The notes under the pieces are model-generated. The model ran no database searches, was not told the origin of the DNA, and saw only the letters and a program-made list of their open reading frames with translations. From the NCBI RefSeq assembly GCF_002896555.1, contig NZ_MNLH01000002.1, positions 1 to 64,000 on the forward strand: a stretch of 64,000 nucleotides of DNA. Reading direction: 5' to 3'. Each line of letters begins with the position of its first letter. Position 1 is the stretch's first letter. This stretch comes from Gardnerella coleohominis. GTDB taxonomy: Bacteria > Actinomycetota > Actinomycetes > Actinomycetales > Bifidobacteriaceae. The translations under genes and the position numbers were made by a program. Below, piece by piece: positions 19,966 through 29,634 of the stretch.

Positions 19966-19996
19966 ATTGTTTATTAATTTACTTATTGAAATTTAA

Positions 19997-21088
19997 TTAG
20001 TACTTCATTCCCATAGCTTCACGAACTTGAGCAAGAGTCTCCTCCGCAATAGCATTTGCGCGCTTATTGCCATCGTGCAAAATATCGCGAATAGCATCCA
20101 TATCTTTTGCTAATTCTGCTCGACGCTCTCTGTGAGGTGCCAAGAAGTTATTCACATTTTCAATAACATAAGCTTTAAGAGCCCCAGCACCAGAGTTACC
20201 AATTTCTTCCGCGATTTCTTTAGGGTCTCTTCCTGTAACCAAACCAGCAGTAGTCAAAAGTGCAGAAACTTGAGGACGATTTACTGGATCGAACGTAATC
20301 ATACGCTCAGAATCAGTTGGACTCTTCTTAATTAACTTGGCAGTTTCTTCAGCAGTAGCTCCGAGCATAATTGAATTACCATAAGATTTGCTCATCTTAC
20401 GACCATCCAATCCTGGAATTTCAGGAGCATCAGAAAGTATTGCTGCAGGCTCTGGGAAAACCGGATTTTTCTTCGCGTATCTTTCGTTAAAACGGCGTGC
20501 AATAGTACGAGTAATTTCAATGTGAGGCAAATTATCTTTACCAATCGGCACTACATTTGCTTTGCAGAATAAAATATCGCAAGCTTGATGAACTGGGTAA
20601 GTAAGCAATAAGCCTGTTAAAGCGTGGCCAGAAGATTCCATTTCAGATTTTACTGTAGGATTTCTATGCAATTCCGCTTCTGTAACTAAAGATAAGAATG
20701 GCAGCATAAGCTGATTTTCTGCAGGAACAGCCGAATGAGTAAAAATCATTGTTTTTTCAGGATCAATTCCGGCAGCCATGTAATCAAGCACGAGATTTAG
20801 CACATTATCTTCAATATGTTCTGTTGTATCTCTATCTGTAATTACTTGATAATCTGCAATAATAATATTCGTTTTTACGCCGCGCTCTTGCATTGCAACA
20901 CGCTCTTTAATGGAACCGAAGTAGTGGCCTAAATGCAATCTACCTGTAGGACGATCCCCAGTAAGCATAGTAAACGACGACGGATTGGTCTTCAATTTTT
21001 CCAATGTAGCATCTGAACGTTTTCTAGCTGCCACAAAGCTTGCACTCATCTCATTACCTACAGCTGTTACCTGTGCTTCTTGCGCCAT
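19997..21088 (-). CDS. trpS: tryptophanyl-tRNA synthetase
   Basis: Class I aminoacyl-tRNA synthetase charging tRNA-Trp. The HIGH-type motif is HLGH at residues 52-55 and the KMSKS loop is at 231-235. Its 363 aa are slightly longer than E. coli TrpS (334). AGGAG lies 6-7 bases before the ATG. The upstream gap is too short for a T-box leader. Confidence 0.98.
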   Translation of the reverse strand: MAQEAQVTAVGNEMSASFVAARKRSDATLEKLKTNPSSFTMLTGDRPTGRLHLGHYFGSIKERVAMQERGVKTNIIIADYQVITDRDTTEHIEDNVLNLVLDYMAAGIDPEKTMIFTHSAVPAENQLMLPFLSLVTEAELHRNPTVKSEMESSGHALTGLLLTYPVHQACDILFCKANVVPIGKDNLPHIEITRTIARRFNERYAKKNPVFPEPAAILSDAPEIPGLDGRKMSKSYGNSIMLGATAEETAKLIKKSPTDSERMITFDPVNRPQVSALLTTAGLVTGRDPKEIAEEIGNSGAGALKAYVIENVNNFLAPHRERRAELAKDMDAIRDILHDGNKRANAIAEETLAQVREAMGMKY

Positions 21089-21231
21089 TTACAACTCCTT
21101 GCACACGCGTTTTCACGCTTAAAATATGGCTTTTATCGTAAAAGTTTGCTCAGACAATATACGCGGTTGCGGTTAAGTGGTACGCTCTTGTGTGATGAAT
21201 TGATTGTTACAGAATTTTTAGAGGGGGTCAG

Positions 21232-21606
21232 ATGGGCCGCGGACGACAGAAGGCAAAGCAACAGAAAATTGCCCGTAAGCTCAAGTACCTGACGACCGAT
21301 ACGGATTATGACGAGCTTGCTAAAGAGCTTAACGCTCATGAGCTTGAACAAGAATCCGTCGATCCACGTGAAACAACTGAAAACTACGAAGGTAGCGGCG
21401 AGTATCTTGATAACGAAGATACTACATCTTCTACTCAGTATGAAGCTGTAGATGATGATTTAGACGAGTATGCTAAATGGGCTGCAGAATCAGCTGCAAA
21501 GGCGATGAATAGTGAAAAAACTTCATCGTCTTCAAATACGCACTCTGCTATCCACCATCACATACCTATGCCTGTACCAAACTTTATGCATAAAAGTGAG
21601 AAGTAA
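21232..21606 (+). CDS. DUF3073-domain protein
   Basis: Small actinobacterial protein with the conserved basic start MGRGRQKAKQQKIARKLKY followed by an acidic, Ser/Glu-rich tail. The function is unknown; the basic end suggests nucleic-acid contact. The ribosome site GAGGGGGT lies 5 bases upstream. It diverges from trpS. Confidence 0.9.
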   Translation: MGRGRQKAKQQKIARKLKYLTTDTDYDELAKELNAHELEQESVDPRETTENYEGSGEYLDNEDTTSSTQYEAVDDDLDEYAKWAAESAAKAMNSEKTSSSSNTHSAIHHHIPMPVPNFMHKSEK

Positions 21607-21685
21607 GAAGTAAGTAAAAGTATTACGCGACTTTTGCTTTTTGCATAGTATTGTTGTTGCAATTCGAGCGCAGTTTACCCGAATT

Positions 21686-22108
21686 TTATAATTCTAGCGG
21701 TAATATTGCGCTCAAATTGTCTCGTTCGCCCATTGCGCTTATATTCCCAGCTTCTTTTTCTTCATCCCATTTGGTTATTCCGCAAACTAATCGCAACCAA
21801 ACACTTGGCTCTAATTCAATAACATCTGGAGGAGTTAAGTTGTGGGGGTCAGATTCTGGGCCTTCTAGGATTTTTACAGCTCCCCAAGGAGCGACTCTTA
21901 CTTCAACGCCGCAGCCGGGAACTTTATTTTCAAGAACATACAATGAATATCTAACAGCAAGAGCTTCGTCAGTACGGCTAATATTCAAAATATTGCTATT
22001 TATTTTCATTGCATTAACTTCATTATTAACTGCTTTTAGCGCAAGATCATTCCAAATTTTTAAAGCACTCTGTCCTCGTGCTATATCACGTTCAAGTATT
22101 ACTGACAC
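21686..22108 (-). CDS. sterol-carrier-like (SCP2-related) family protein
   Basis: 140-aa protein matching the actinobacterial sterol carrier family: VEVRVAPWGAVKILEGPE, then TPPDVIELEPSVWLRLVCG and a closing ERDNLSAILPL. In many actinobacteria this family is found near DUF3073 genes, as here (convergent, 79 bases away). The ligand is unknown; the family name does not imply sterols. The start is a GTG without a strong ribosome site. Confidence 0.75.
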   Translation of the reverse strand: MSVILERDIARGQSALKIWNDLALKAVNNEVNAMKINSNILNISRTDEALAVRYSLYVLENKVPGCGVEVRVAPWGAVKILEGPESDPHNLTPPDVIELEPSVWLRLVCGITKWDEEKEAGNISAMGERDNLSAILPLEL

Positions 22109-22345
22109 GTCTTTTATTATCTTCTAAGCAACATACTTTCAGCAATATATTTGTCTTAAGACGTTATATACCAACATTTAAGGGATTGGGGTTGTGGTAT
22201 TATTGGGTTTATCGTGTGCATTCACATGCCTCTTGTGGTTATCTGAAAAAGTTATCTGCAAAATGGTGATGGTTTAATTGCCTAAACACAAAGTTTTAGG
22301 CTGCACACTTTTAGGAAATATATCAAACGGCACAAGGAGTCAAAT

Positions 22346-24821
22346 ATGACTAAACACGTCGCGCCGAAAGCCAAAACTACTGCGACGGCATTTGCCAAAG
22401 AACTTCAAGAGCACCTCAAGTACACCCAGGGTGTAACGCCAGAGCAGGCCACTACGGCAGATGTGTATGTTGCCGCTGCTACCGCAGTTCGTCGTCACTT
22501 GATGGACTCTTGGATGCAGACTCAGCATGACATGGTTAATGGCAATACCAAGGCTGTGGGCTATTTGAGCGCAGAGTTCTTGATGGGCAAGCAGCTTGAG
22601 AACGCTTTGTTGAACGCTGGTCTTACTGACCAATTCAATAAGGCTGTTACTAAGCTTGGCTTCGATCCAAAGGCTGTTATCGATGCTGAGTATGAGCCAG
22701 GTTTGGGTAACGGCGGTTTGGGTCGTCTCGCAGCCTGCTTCATTGATTCACTCGCCTCTATTGGCGTTCCAGCATTTGGCTACGGCATCCAGTATCGTTA
22801 CGGCATCTTCAAGCAGCGCTTTGATGAAGAAGGTAAGCAGGTTGAAACCCCTGATTACTGGCTTAGCAATGAAGAGCCATGGGGTCACATTGATTATGGT
22901 CGTGACCAGCGCGTCAACTTCGGTGGTGAAGTTGTAGAAGAAAACGGCAAGCGCGTATGGAAGCCAGCTTGGTCTGTTCGTGCAGTACCAGTTGATTACA
23001 TGGTTCCAGGTTATAATTCTGGTCGCGTAAACACTCTTCGTTTGTGGACTGCTAAGTCTTACGACGAGTTTGATTTGCTCACCTTCAACAAGTCTGAGTA
23101 CTTGGATGCTGTAAAGCCACAGGTTGCAGCGGAAAACATTTCTAAGATTCTTTACCCAGAAGATTCCACTCCAGAAGGTAAGGCTTTGCGTCTTGAACAG
23201 CAGTACTTCTTCGTAGCTGCTTCTATTCATGATGCTATCCGCGTATTCTATCCAGGTCAGGATAAGCCGGATCTCACCACCTTCCCAAGCAAGATTAACT
23301 TCCAGTTGAACGATACTCACCCAGTTATCGGCATTCCAGAGCTTATGCGCGTTCTTATGGACGAGTACGGCTACGATTGGAACACCGCTTGGGGTATCAC
23401 CACCAAGACCTTCAACTACACTTGCCACACTTTGCTCCCAGAAGCTTTGGAAGTTTGGCCAGCCAAGCTTATCGGCGAACTTTTGCCACGCCACCTTGAG
23501 ATTATTCAGGGTATCAGCGAGCAGTTCCGCAATGAGCTTCGCGGTAAGGGCGTTGCTGAGGATCAGGTTGAGCGCATGCGCATCTCTACCGACGCTGACG
23601 AAAATGGCGAAGGTGCTGTAGTTCGTATGGCTTACTTGGCTACCTACGGTGGTTCTTACGTTAACGGTGTTGCTGAGCTTCACTCTGAGTTGTTGAAGGA
23701 TGTCACTTTGAAGGACTTCTCCAGCGTTTACCCAGATAAGTTCAAGAACGTTACTAACGGCGTAACTCCTCGTCGCTTCGTGCGCTTGAGCAACCCACGC
23801 ATGTCTGCTCTTATTACTGAGGGCTTGGGCACCGACGCATGGCAGGGTGATTTGGAGCTTCTTGAAGGTTTGAAGCCATTGGCTGACGATCCTTCCTTCG
23901 TTAAGAAGTTTGCTAAGGTTAAGCAAGAGAACAAGCTCGCCTTCGTTGATTTCGCAAAGCAGAAGTATGGCTTTGAAATCAACCCAGACACTATGTTTAA
24001 GTTTGCACGAGTACAAGCGCCAGTCCATGAAGATCCTCCAGGTTATCTCCACATACGCTGGAATCAAGAATGGCACAATCGACGTAGACAAGATGCTTCC
24101 ACGCACCGTGTTCTTCGGCGCTAAGTCCGCTCCAGGCTATGCTATGGCAAAGCTCACCATTCAGCTCATTAACAATGTTGCTCGCGTGGTGAATAACGAC
24201 CCAGCATGCAAGGGCAAGCTCGCAGTGTTCTTCCCAGAGAACTACAACATTGAACTTGCTATGAACTTGATTCCTGCCACCGATTTGGATGAGCAGATTT
24301 CTCAAGCCGGTAAGGAAGCGTCTGGCACTGGTAACATGAAGTTCGCTTTGAACGGTGCTTTGACTGTTGGTACTCTCGATGGTGCAAACGTTGAGATTCG
24401 CGAGCGCGTTGGCGCTGAGAACTTCTTCCTCTTCGGCATGACTGTTGACGAGGTTGAGAAGCTCTACGCTGAAGGCTACGATCACGGCGGCTCCCGCAAG
24501 TACTACGAGTCTGATCCTCGCTTGAAGACCGCTGTGGATATGGTTGCCGACGGCACCTTCTCCAACGGTGACAAGAGCGTGTACGAGCCACTCGTCAACG
24601 ATTGGCTTACCCACGATTACTTCATGGCAATGGCTGACTTCAGCTCTTACATGGATATTCAGGCTCAGATTGAGGAAACTTACCGCGATCCAATGAAGTG
24701 GGCTCGCATGGCAGTTTTGAACGTAGCCAACTCTGGTTACTTCTCTTCTGACCGCTCTATCGAAGATTATCTCGATCGCATTTGGCATACTGGTGCTCTT
24801 CCAGCACACGTTGCTGAGTAA
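22346..24821 (+). pseudogene. glgP: glycogen/starch phosphorylase, frameshifted
   Basis: The family enzyme releases glucose-1-phosphate from alpha-glucans. The first frame (22346 to about 24002) carries GNGGLGRLAACF and the N-terminal domain. The second frame (from 24006) resumes at HEYKRQ and holds the PLP-lysine motif GTGNMKFALNG and TVGTLDGANVEI. The expected conserved stretch before HEYKRQ (VQVKR-type residues) is missing. The frames differ as a net deletion of 14 bases would predict, so this is not a simple homopolymer slip. The first frame then ends in 41 unrelated residues at 24124. The PLP lysine lies after the break, so the truncated product should be inactive. The gene has a good ribosome site (AAGGAG) and a strong terminator. 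Confidence 0.9.
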
Positions 24822-24847
24822 TTGAGTATTCTCTAATAGCAATACAT

Positions 24848-24898
24848 AAAAACTAAAAAGGCGGAGGCTGTTAATCAGCTTCCGCCTTTTTAGTTTTT
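24848..24898 (+). terminator. terminator of glgP
   Basis: Near-perfect 22-bp stem from 24848-24870 and 24876-24898 (core AAAAAGGCGGAGGCTG/CAGCTTCCGCCTTTTT) followed by a T run, 26 bases past the stop. The region beyond (24899-25108) has repeated ACTTTTTG motifs and no gene. Confidence 0.93.
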
Positions 24899-25108
24899 TG
24901 TTTAGTTTTTATTTAACTTTTATATAGACTTTTTGCGTAATCTTTTACGGATACTTTTTGGGTATACTTTTTGCATACCCTTAGCTTTCTTGTGAATTCT
25001 TCACGCTCTGGTCAAAAACGACTTATAAGCAAAATACGCAACAAAAATGGTGACGGAAGCTAAAAGTATCCATCACCATATTAGATATGAAATATATTCT
25101 TATAATTA

Positions 25109-25327
25109 CTAATCTTCAGAGGCAACTTCTTCATCTGTTGTCTCAGCAGTTACCTTCTTTGGCGTAGTTCCCAAATCGATTGGTGAAGAGCTGTTCTCCC
25201 ATGGCTCCTCCCAAGGATCATAATCAGGATTATGCTTCTTATAAATGTAATATGCGGCAACACCTGCGAGCAGTGCTCCGAAGAGCAGTGCAAAGAACTT
25301 CCAACCGCTGGAGGATTTGTTCTCCAT
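25109..25327 (-). CDS. small single-pass membrane protein
   Basis: 72-aa protein with one membrane segment (about residues 9-28, FFALLFGALLAGVAAYYIY), then an acidic Pro/Trp-containing tail. AGGAG lies 6 bases upstream of the ATG. It resembles small uncharacterised actinobacterial membrane proteins. I do not recognise a function. Confidence 0.75.
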   Translation of the reverse strand: MENKSSSGWKFFALLFGALLAGVAAYYIYKKHNPDYDPWEEPWENSSSPIDLGTTPKKVTAETTDEEVASED

Positions 25328-25487
25328 AATGGCTCCTTTCGGGTCGTGCTGACCTGCTCATCCAAGTCAACTATTCCTTACCACGATTTTTCGCTTATGT
25401 CTAATAATAGTAACTTTACGTGACAGTACCAGTACTATATTCAATAAATTTTGTATATTTGTGCAGCCACATAGTTAATGTTATTTC

Positions 25488-26237
25488 ATGAACAATTTAC
25501 CAGTAAAACATTTATTAGAAAAATTAAAGATAAATGGAAAAAGTGCCACGTACATAATTATTTATGCATGCGTGTTGGTTTGGATTGTACAAATAATTCT
25601 TAACACATTCTCACATAATGCTTATGAAATATTCATAGAAAATACAGCCTTATCTCCTTATCTCATTACTAAAACAAGTTGGACATGGTTTACCTCCATG
25701 TTCGTACACTCATTGTCAATAGGACATATTTTCTTTAACATGCTTTGCTTATATTCATTAGGATTAGAACTTGAGCATTTCTTCGGTAAATGGAAATTCT
25801 TCTTCTTATATACCCTTTCTGGTTTGGGCGGAAGTGTAGCAACCGTTTTATATTGCACAATTACTAAGAACTTTGCGATTGCGTCTGTTGGAGCCTCAGG
25901 GGCTATTATGGGGCTTATAGGCGCGCTTCTAGTCGCACAGTGGAAGTTAAGGCAGGATGTTAGAGGCACGCTTATTTGGATTGCTATTACTCTAGCTTTG
26001 CCGATTATTGTTCCTAATATAGCGTGGCAAGCTCATGTAGGTGGATTAGTAGTCGGATTTGTTTTAGCCGCTTTGCTTAGTCTAAACAATCATATTTTTA
26101 AAAATCTTTCTTTAAACAAACGTTTCGCTATTTATGCGACCCTGCTTTTAATAATTCTCGTAGCTATAGCAGTGGCATGCTTCTATTTCGCGTATGGATT
26201 AGATTTATTTAGCGACTTAACCGTAAATCAAATATAA
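25488..26237 (+). CDS. rhomboid-family intramembrane serine protease
   Basis: Six or seven membrane segments with the rhomboid signature: HxxxN (His80, Asn84), GASG with catalytic Ser137, and His183 in AHVGGLVVGF. The protein would cleave membrane proteins within the lipid bilayer; substrates are unknown. 249 aa, typical of bacterial rhomboids. A dispersed repeat follows 43 bases after the stop. Confidence 0.94.
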   Translation: MNNLPVKHLLEKLKINGKSATYIIIYACVLVWIVQIILNTFSHNAYEIFIENTALSPYLITKTSWTWFTSMFVHSLSIGHIFFNMLCLYSLGLELEHFFGKWKFFFLYTLSGLGGSVATVLYCTITKNFAIASVGASGAIMGLIGALLVAQWKLRQDVRGTLIWIAITLALPIIVPNIAWQAHVGGLVVGFVLAALLSLNNHIFKNLSLNKRFAIYATLLLIILVAIAVACFYFAYGLDLFSDLTVNQI

Positions 26238-26280
26238 ATATTTAAATTACACGCATTCCGCAGGATTTTCCTGTCTAATG

Positions 26281-26497
26281 TTGCTGAGCTCTCGGAGTTT
26301 CTCTCATCGCAAGATTTTTACATTGCTCTAAGAGAAACTCCGACAGCTCTTGGCATGTTTAGTCTTTTAATCTTCGGTTAATCACCGAGATTTTTCGATT
26401 TTTCTTCTTCGCTCAATGAATCACCACTTCGTGCTGAGGTTCATTTCGCTCTGGGCGAAAAATCTCAAATCTCTGCCTAATTAGTAGCAAAACGTAC
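26281..26497 (-). repeat. dispersed structured repeat, copy A
   Basis: One of four near-identical copies (others at 30841-31062, 57930-58136 and 62951-63175), here in the opposite orientation. It contains the GAGATTTTTCG/CGAAAAATCTC stem, an inner AATGAA/TTCATT stem and the 12-bp CGGAGTTTCTCT/AGAGAAACTCCG stem. TTAAATTACACGC occurs on both sides at 26242-26254 and 26518-26530, like a target duplication. Confidence 0.9.
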
Positions 26498-26523
26498 TTT
26501 ATAAATAAAATTATAAATTAAAT

Positions 26524-26710
26524 TACACGCGTGTAGTTTTCCACACCTGTGGATAGCAATGTGGATAACCTGGGCATAAGTTGGGACTAAATCCACAATA
26601 TATGCAAAAGTTATCCACATATTTATACACAAACGTTGATAAGTCAGTCTTTTTTGCCTTGTGCGCATGTGTATAAGAAGTTATCCACAATTTAAACTTA
26701 TCGTGGATAA
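26524..26710. other. DnaA-box cluster away from oriC
   Basis: Matches to TTWTNCACA lie at 26537-26545 (+), 26560-26568 (-), 26611-26619 (+), 26623-26631 (+), 26668-26676 (-) and 26681-26689 (+). One-mismatch boxes are at 26548-26556 (-) and 26702-26710 (-). A perfect palindrome TACACGCGTGTA sits at 26524-26535. This gene-free stretch is about 25 kb from dnaA, so a DnaA-titrating or reactivating role (datA/DARS-like) is possible. That role is inference. Confidence 0.75.
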
Positions 26711-26767
26711 ACTAAATGCTGCTGTTTTTAAATCTTTTACATCCATGCTTCAGGCAAAAATAATATT

Positions 26768-28177
26768 ATGTTTTCAGAGTTAGATGCCCCAAAAGAAATA
26801 ACAAAGCCGACGCTTAAAACTCTTAATTTTATTAAGGAAAATGCAGCTTTAACTTCAGATCAGGCAGCTCTTAAGGCATCGCGAAATCCTGAAATAGATG
26901 TTCACTATGCTATTAATCAAATCGCAGGCCGCAAAATAGCGCAAACGAAATTGCCTTTATGGGCAAAATATGATGACATATTTTATCCAGTGCATCTTTC
27001 TTTAGAACAATGCTCATCACAAGCAACAGCGCAATACAAAGCGTCTATAGTTAAAAAATTGATTGATTCCCTAGGCAAAAACGATGAAAACGCGCGTACG
27101 CTAGTGGATTTAACGGGAGGTTTTGGAGTAGATTGCACTATTCTTTCTGATTTATTCCAAAAAACTATATATTTTGAGCAGCAGCCAGAATTAGCAAGTA
27201 TCGTTCAGCATAACATGCGAATTTTAGGCAAAAATAACGTGTATTGCTTTAATACAGACAGTACTACAGCTATATCTAGCGTATCTAGCGCTCCTAGCTT
27301 ATCTGCCAATCAAAACGCTCAAAACACACAAAGCGCTCAAAGTACCCATAAAATAACCATGATTTATGTAGATCCAGCAAGACGAAATTCACACGGATCT
27401 CGAACTTACGCAATTGAAGATTGCACTCCAAATGTCTTATTACTTAAACAGCAGCTACTTAGCATTGCTGATTTTGTTATGATTAAGCTTTCTCCAATGC
27501 TCGACTGGCGCAAAACTATAGCAGATTTTAAGGGTAACGTTTCACAGTTGCACATTGTTTCGTGCGAAAACGAGTGTAAAGAATTATTAATAATTTTAGA
27601 TAACGATATACATACAAATGTTGTTATTAATTGCGTTAATGACGATCAGCTTACAACTTTTTACGCAAAATATGATTTATCATCAAATCGCATAGAAATT
27701 ATCTCAAGAAATATCTCAAACGAAAATAACGATTACGAATCGCGTATAGTAAATGATTCTTCTGTAAATTCCTTAAACGATTACTCAAACAATTCTTTAG
27801 AATATTTAAAAAACTATGCGAGTTACGTTTACGAGCCTAATGCTTCTATTATGAAATCTGGCTGTTTTGAACTTTTAACGCAGCTATACGAAGTTAAGCA
27901 GATTTCGTCTAATAGCCACGTTTTTGTTTCGCAAAATCCAATAAAACAATTTCCTGGAAAAATGCTAACTATTACGCATATATGCAGCATGAATAAGCGC
28001 GATTTGAAGGAAGCTCTTAACGGAATCACATATGCGAATATTGCGGTAAGAAACTTCCCTATGTCTGTAGATGCTTTACGAAAAAAATTGCGCGTTAAAG
28101 ATGGTGGGCAGACTCGTATTATTGCGACTACTGATTCAACTAATCGGCATATTTTGATTTTTGCTAAAGCAGAATAA
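26768..28177 (+). CDS. class I SAM-dependent methyltransferase with THUMP-like domain
   Basis: The central Rossmann methyltransferase core has motif I LVDLTGGFGVDCTIL and a YVDPARR motif like those in nucleic-acid methyltransferases. The C-terminal region matches the THUMP-like domain found in this family (WRKTI segment, later FPMSVDALRKKLRVKDGG). The target, probably an RNA, is unknown. 469 aa with an Asn/Ser-rich insert around residue 325-350. The ribosome site is weak. Confidence 0.82.
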   Translation: MFSELDAPKEITKPTLKTLNFIKENAALTSDQAALKASRNPEIDVHYAINQIAGRKIAQTKLPLWAKYDDIFYPVHLSLEQCSSQATAQYKASIVKKLIDSLGKNDENARTLVDLTGGFGVDCTILSDLFQKTIYFEQQPELASIVQHNMRILGKNNVYCFNTDSTTAISSVSSAPSLSANQNAQNTQSAQSTHKITMIYVDPARRNSHGSRTYAIEDCTPNVLLLKQQLLSIADFVMIKLSPMLDWRKTIADFKGNVSQLHIVSCENECKELLIILDNDIHTNVVINCVNDDQLTTFYAKYDLSSNRIEIISRNISNENNDYESRIVNDSSVNSLNDYSNNSLEYLKNYASYVYEPNASIMKSGCFELLTQLYEVKQISSNSHVFVSQNPIKQFPGKMLTITHICSMNKRDLKEALNGITYANIAVRNFPMSVDALRKKLRVKDGGQTRIIATTDSTNRHILIFAKAE

Positions 28178-28264
28178 ACTACAGCAGAATAAGATTTTTA
28201 AATAAGCAAGAAACAGCAAAAAAAAACAATAAAAGAATATTAAAAAAAATTAGATTATATAGAA

Positions 28265-28333
28265 TTGTGGCGTTGAATTAACCTCGAATATCAGAGAATA
28301 TCAAAGAATATTAGAGTACATCCAACGCCACAA
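28265..28333 (-). terminator. possible terminator of crgA
   Basis: TTGTGGCGTTG and CAACGCCACAA pair perfectly (11 bp) across a 47-base loop that holds three tandem GAATATCARA decamers. A T run on the minus strand flanks the stem. The long loop is unusual for a terminator. Confidence 0.45.
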
Positions 28334-28344
28334 AAATCTAAGCA

Positions 28345-28758
28345 TCAGCGCCAATACATAGTCATAAGGAATCCTGCCATCGCAATAAGAACAGCAATAA
28401 GTAGATTCCAAGCACCAATACCAGGAATTGGATACATAGGGTTTAAGTAATAAACAACTGCCCAAAGCAATCCAACTATCATTAACGTGCAGAAAAGCGG
28501 AACAAACCACGATGCATTCGCTTTAGTGCCCTTAATACTTTCCTCAACACGACGCGTATTTTCAGCTTGACGCTGCATCATACGCTGCATCTGCGGAGTC
28601 AAAGTAGACTTATCAGCAGTAGCATTCAATACAGCTTCTACCTTATCCATAGGGACGCCATAAAAATCGTCATGAGATTCCTCATTATTATTTTCGCTTG
28701 CCCCAGCAGCGTCATCAGCTGCAGTCGTGTTCAACGCTTTTAATTCTTCGTCAGCCAT
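28345..28758 (-). CDS. crgA: cell division protein CrgA
   Basis: Actinobacterial septum protein that interacts with FtsZ and division-associated PBPs in mycobacteria. The C-terminal half shows the family pattern: ASWFVPLFCTLMIVGLLWAVVYY, then IPGIGAWNLLIAVLIAM and a final MTMYWR, giving two membrane segments. The N-terminal 80 residues form an acidic cytoplasmic tail, longer than in mycobacteria. It diverges from the DUF881/sortase pair. Confidence 0.93.
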   Translation of the reverse strand: MADEELKALNTTAADDAAGASENNNEESHDDFYGVPMDKVEAVLNATADKSTLTPQMQRMMQRQAENTRRVEESIKGTKANASWFVPLFCTLMIVGLLWAVVYYLNPMYPIPGIGAWNLLIAVLIAMAGFLMTMYWR

Positions 28759-28833
28759 AACTGTAACTCTCCAATCAATAGGCTACACGCTATAATAATA
28801 GTTACACTCGAACGCGGAAAGAAACGAAGTATT

Positions 28834-29634
28834 ATGGCAAAGCAAACAGGACGGCATGCAGCAAGAAAATCCATGCTTAGTAGCATTGCTGTTGCAATTG
28901 CTGTTGCTTTCACAGGGTATTTATTTGTCACGAATTTACGTGTTAATCGCACTGCTTTTATAACTTCCGATACTGGTCAGATGGTCGAACGTAATTCTCA
29001 AAGAGCTAAAAGTTTAAGAGAAGATGTTAAAGAACTAGATTCGCAAATAAATCTGTTAAATAAAACTCTGGGAAATAATAGCGAAACAAATTCTATTTCA
29101 GGTGCTGAAAGCAGTACTGTGCTACCAGCATTACAAGGTCCGGGTATAACCGTAACTCTTAATGATTCACCTTTATGGAAATCTGCCGTAAACGGATCTG
29201 GAACTTCTGCGAATATAAACGATTACGTAATACACCAACAAGATATTGAAGCCGTTGTTAATGCTTTATGGCGCGGAGGCGCTGAAGCAATGACTATACA
29301 AGATCAGAGAGTATTATTTAATTCTGCTGCTATTTGTATAGGAAATGTTTTGATGTTACAAGGACATCAGTACTCACCACCATATAAAATATCTGCTATT
29401 GGCTCTACTGAAAATATGATAGAATCGCTGAACAATTCTCCAGCGATTCAAACATATAAAGACTATGTAAGCGCTTTTGGTTTGGGGTGGAAAGTAGAAA
29501 AGATGAAGAAATTAAGTTTCCCTGAAGCTTCAGCTTTACTACAACCATTACGATATGCGACTGTTCCACGAAGAACAGATATTAAGGCCAATGATTTACA
29601 GAGTCATTTTAGAAACAACGAAGGAGTAGCATGA
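28834..29634 (+). CDS. DUF881-family protein
   Basis: One N-terminal membrane anchor (about residues 14-32), a coiled-coil-like stretch (KSLREDVKELDSQINLLNK), then the DUF881 domain with QGPGITVTLND, ALWRGGAEAMTIQDQR and the closing KISAIGS. In actinobacteria this family lies near crgA and sortase genes. The function is unknown, presumably at the cell envelope. The stop overlaps the sortase start as ATGA. Confidence 0.9.
   Translation: MAKQTGRHAARKSMLSSIAVAIAVAFTGYLFVTNLRVNRTAFITSDTGQMVERNSQRAKSLREDVKELDSQINLLNKTLGNNSETNSISGAESSTVLPALQGPGITVTLNDSPLWKSAVNGSGTSANINDYVIHQQDIEAVVNALWRGGAEAMTIQDQRVLFNSAAICIGNVLMLQGHQYSPPYKISAIGSTENMIESLNNSPAIQTYKDYVSAFGLGWKVEKMKKLSFPEASALLQPLRYATVPRRTDIKANDLQSHFRNNEGVA

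Noticed and set aside
21089..21231. T-box leader for trpS
   Set aside because: The gap is short and no T-box sequence or specifier structure is visible.
22748..24106. 452-residue open frame opposite glgP
   Set aside because: It lies wholly antisense to a conserved enzyme and resembles no family; the same holds for 23997-24842.
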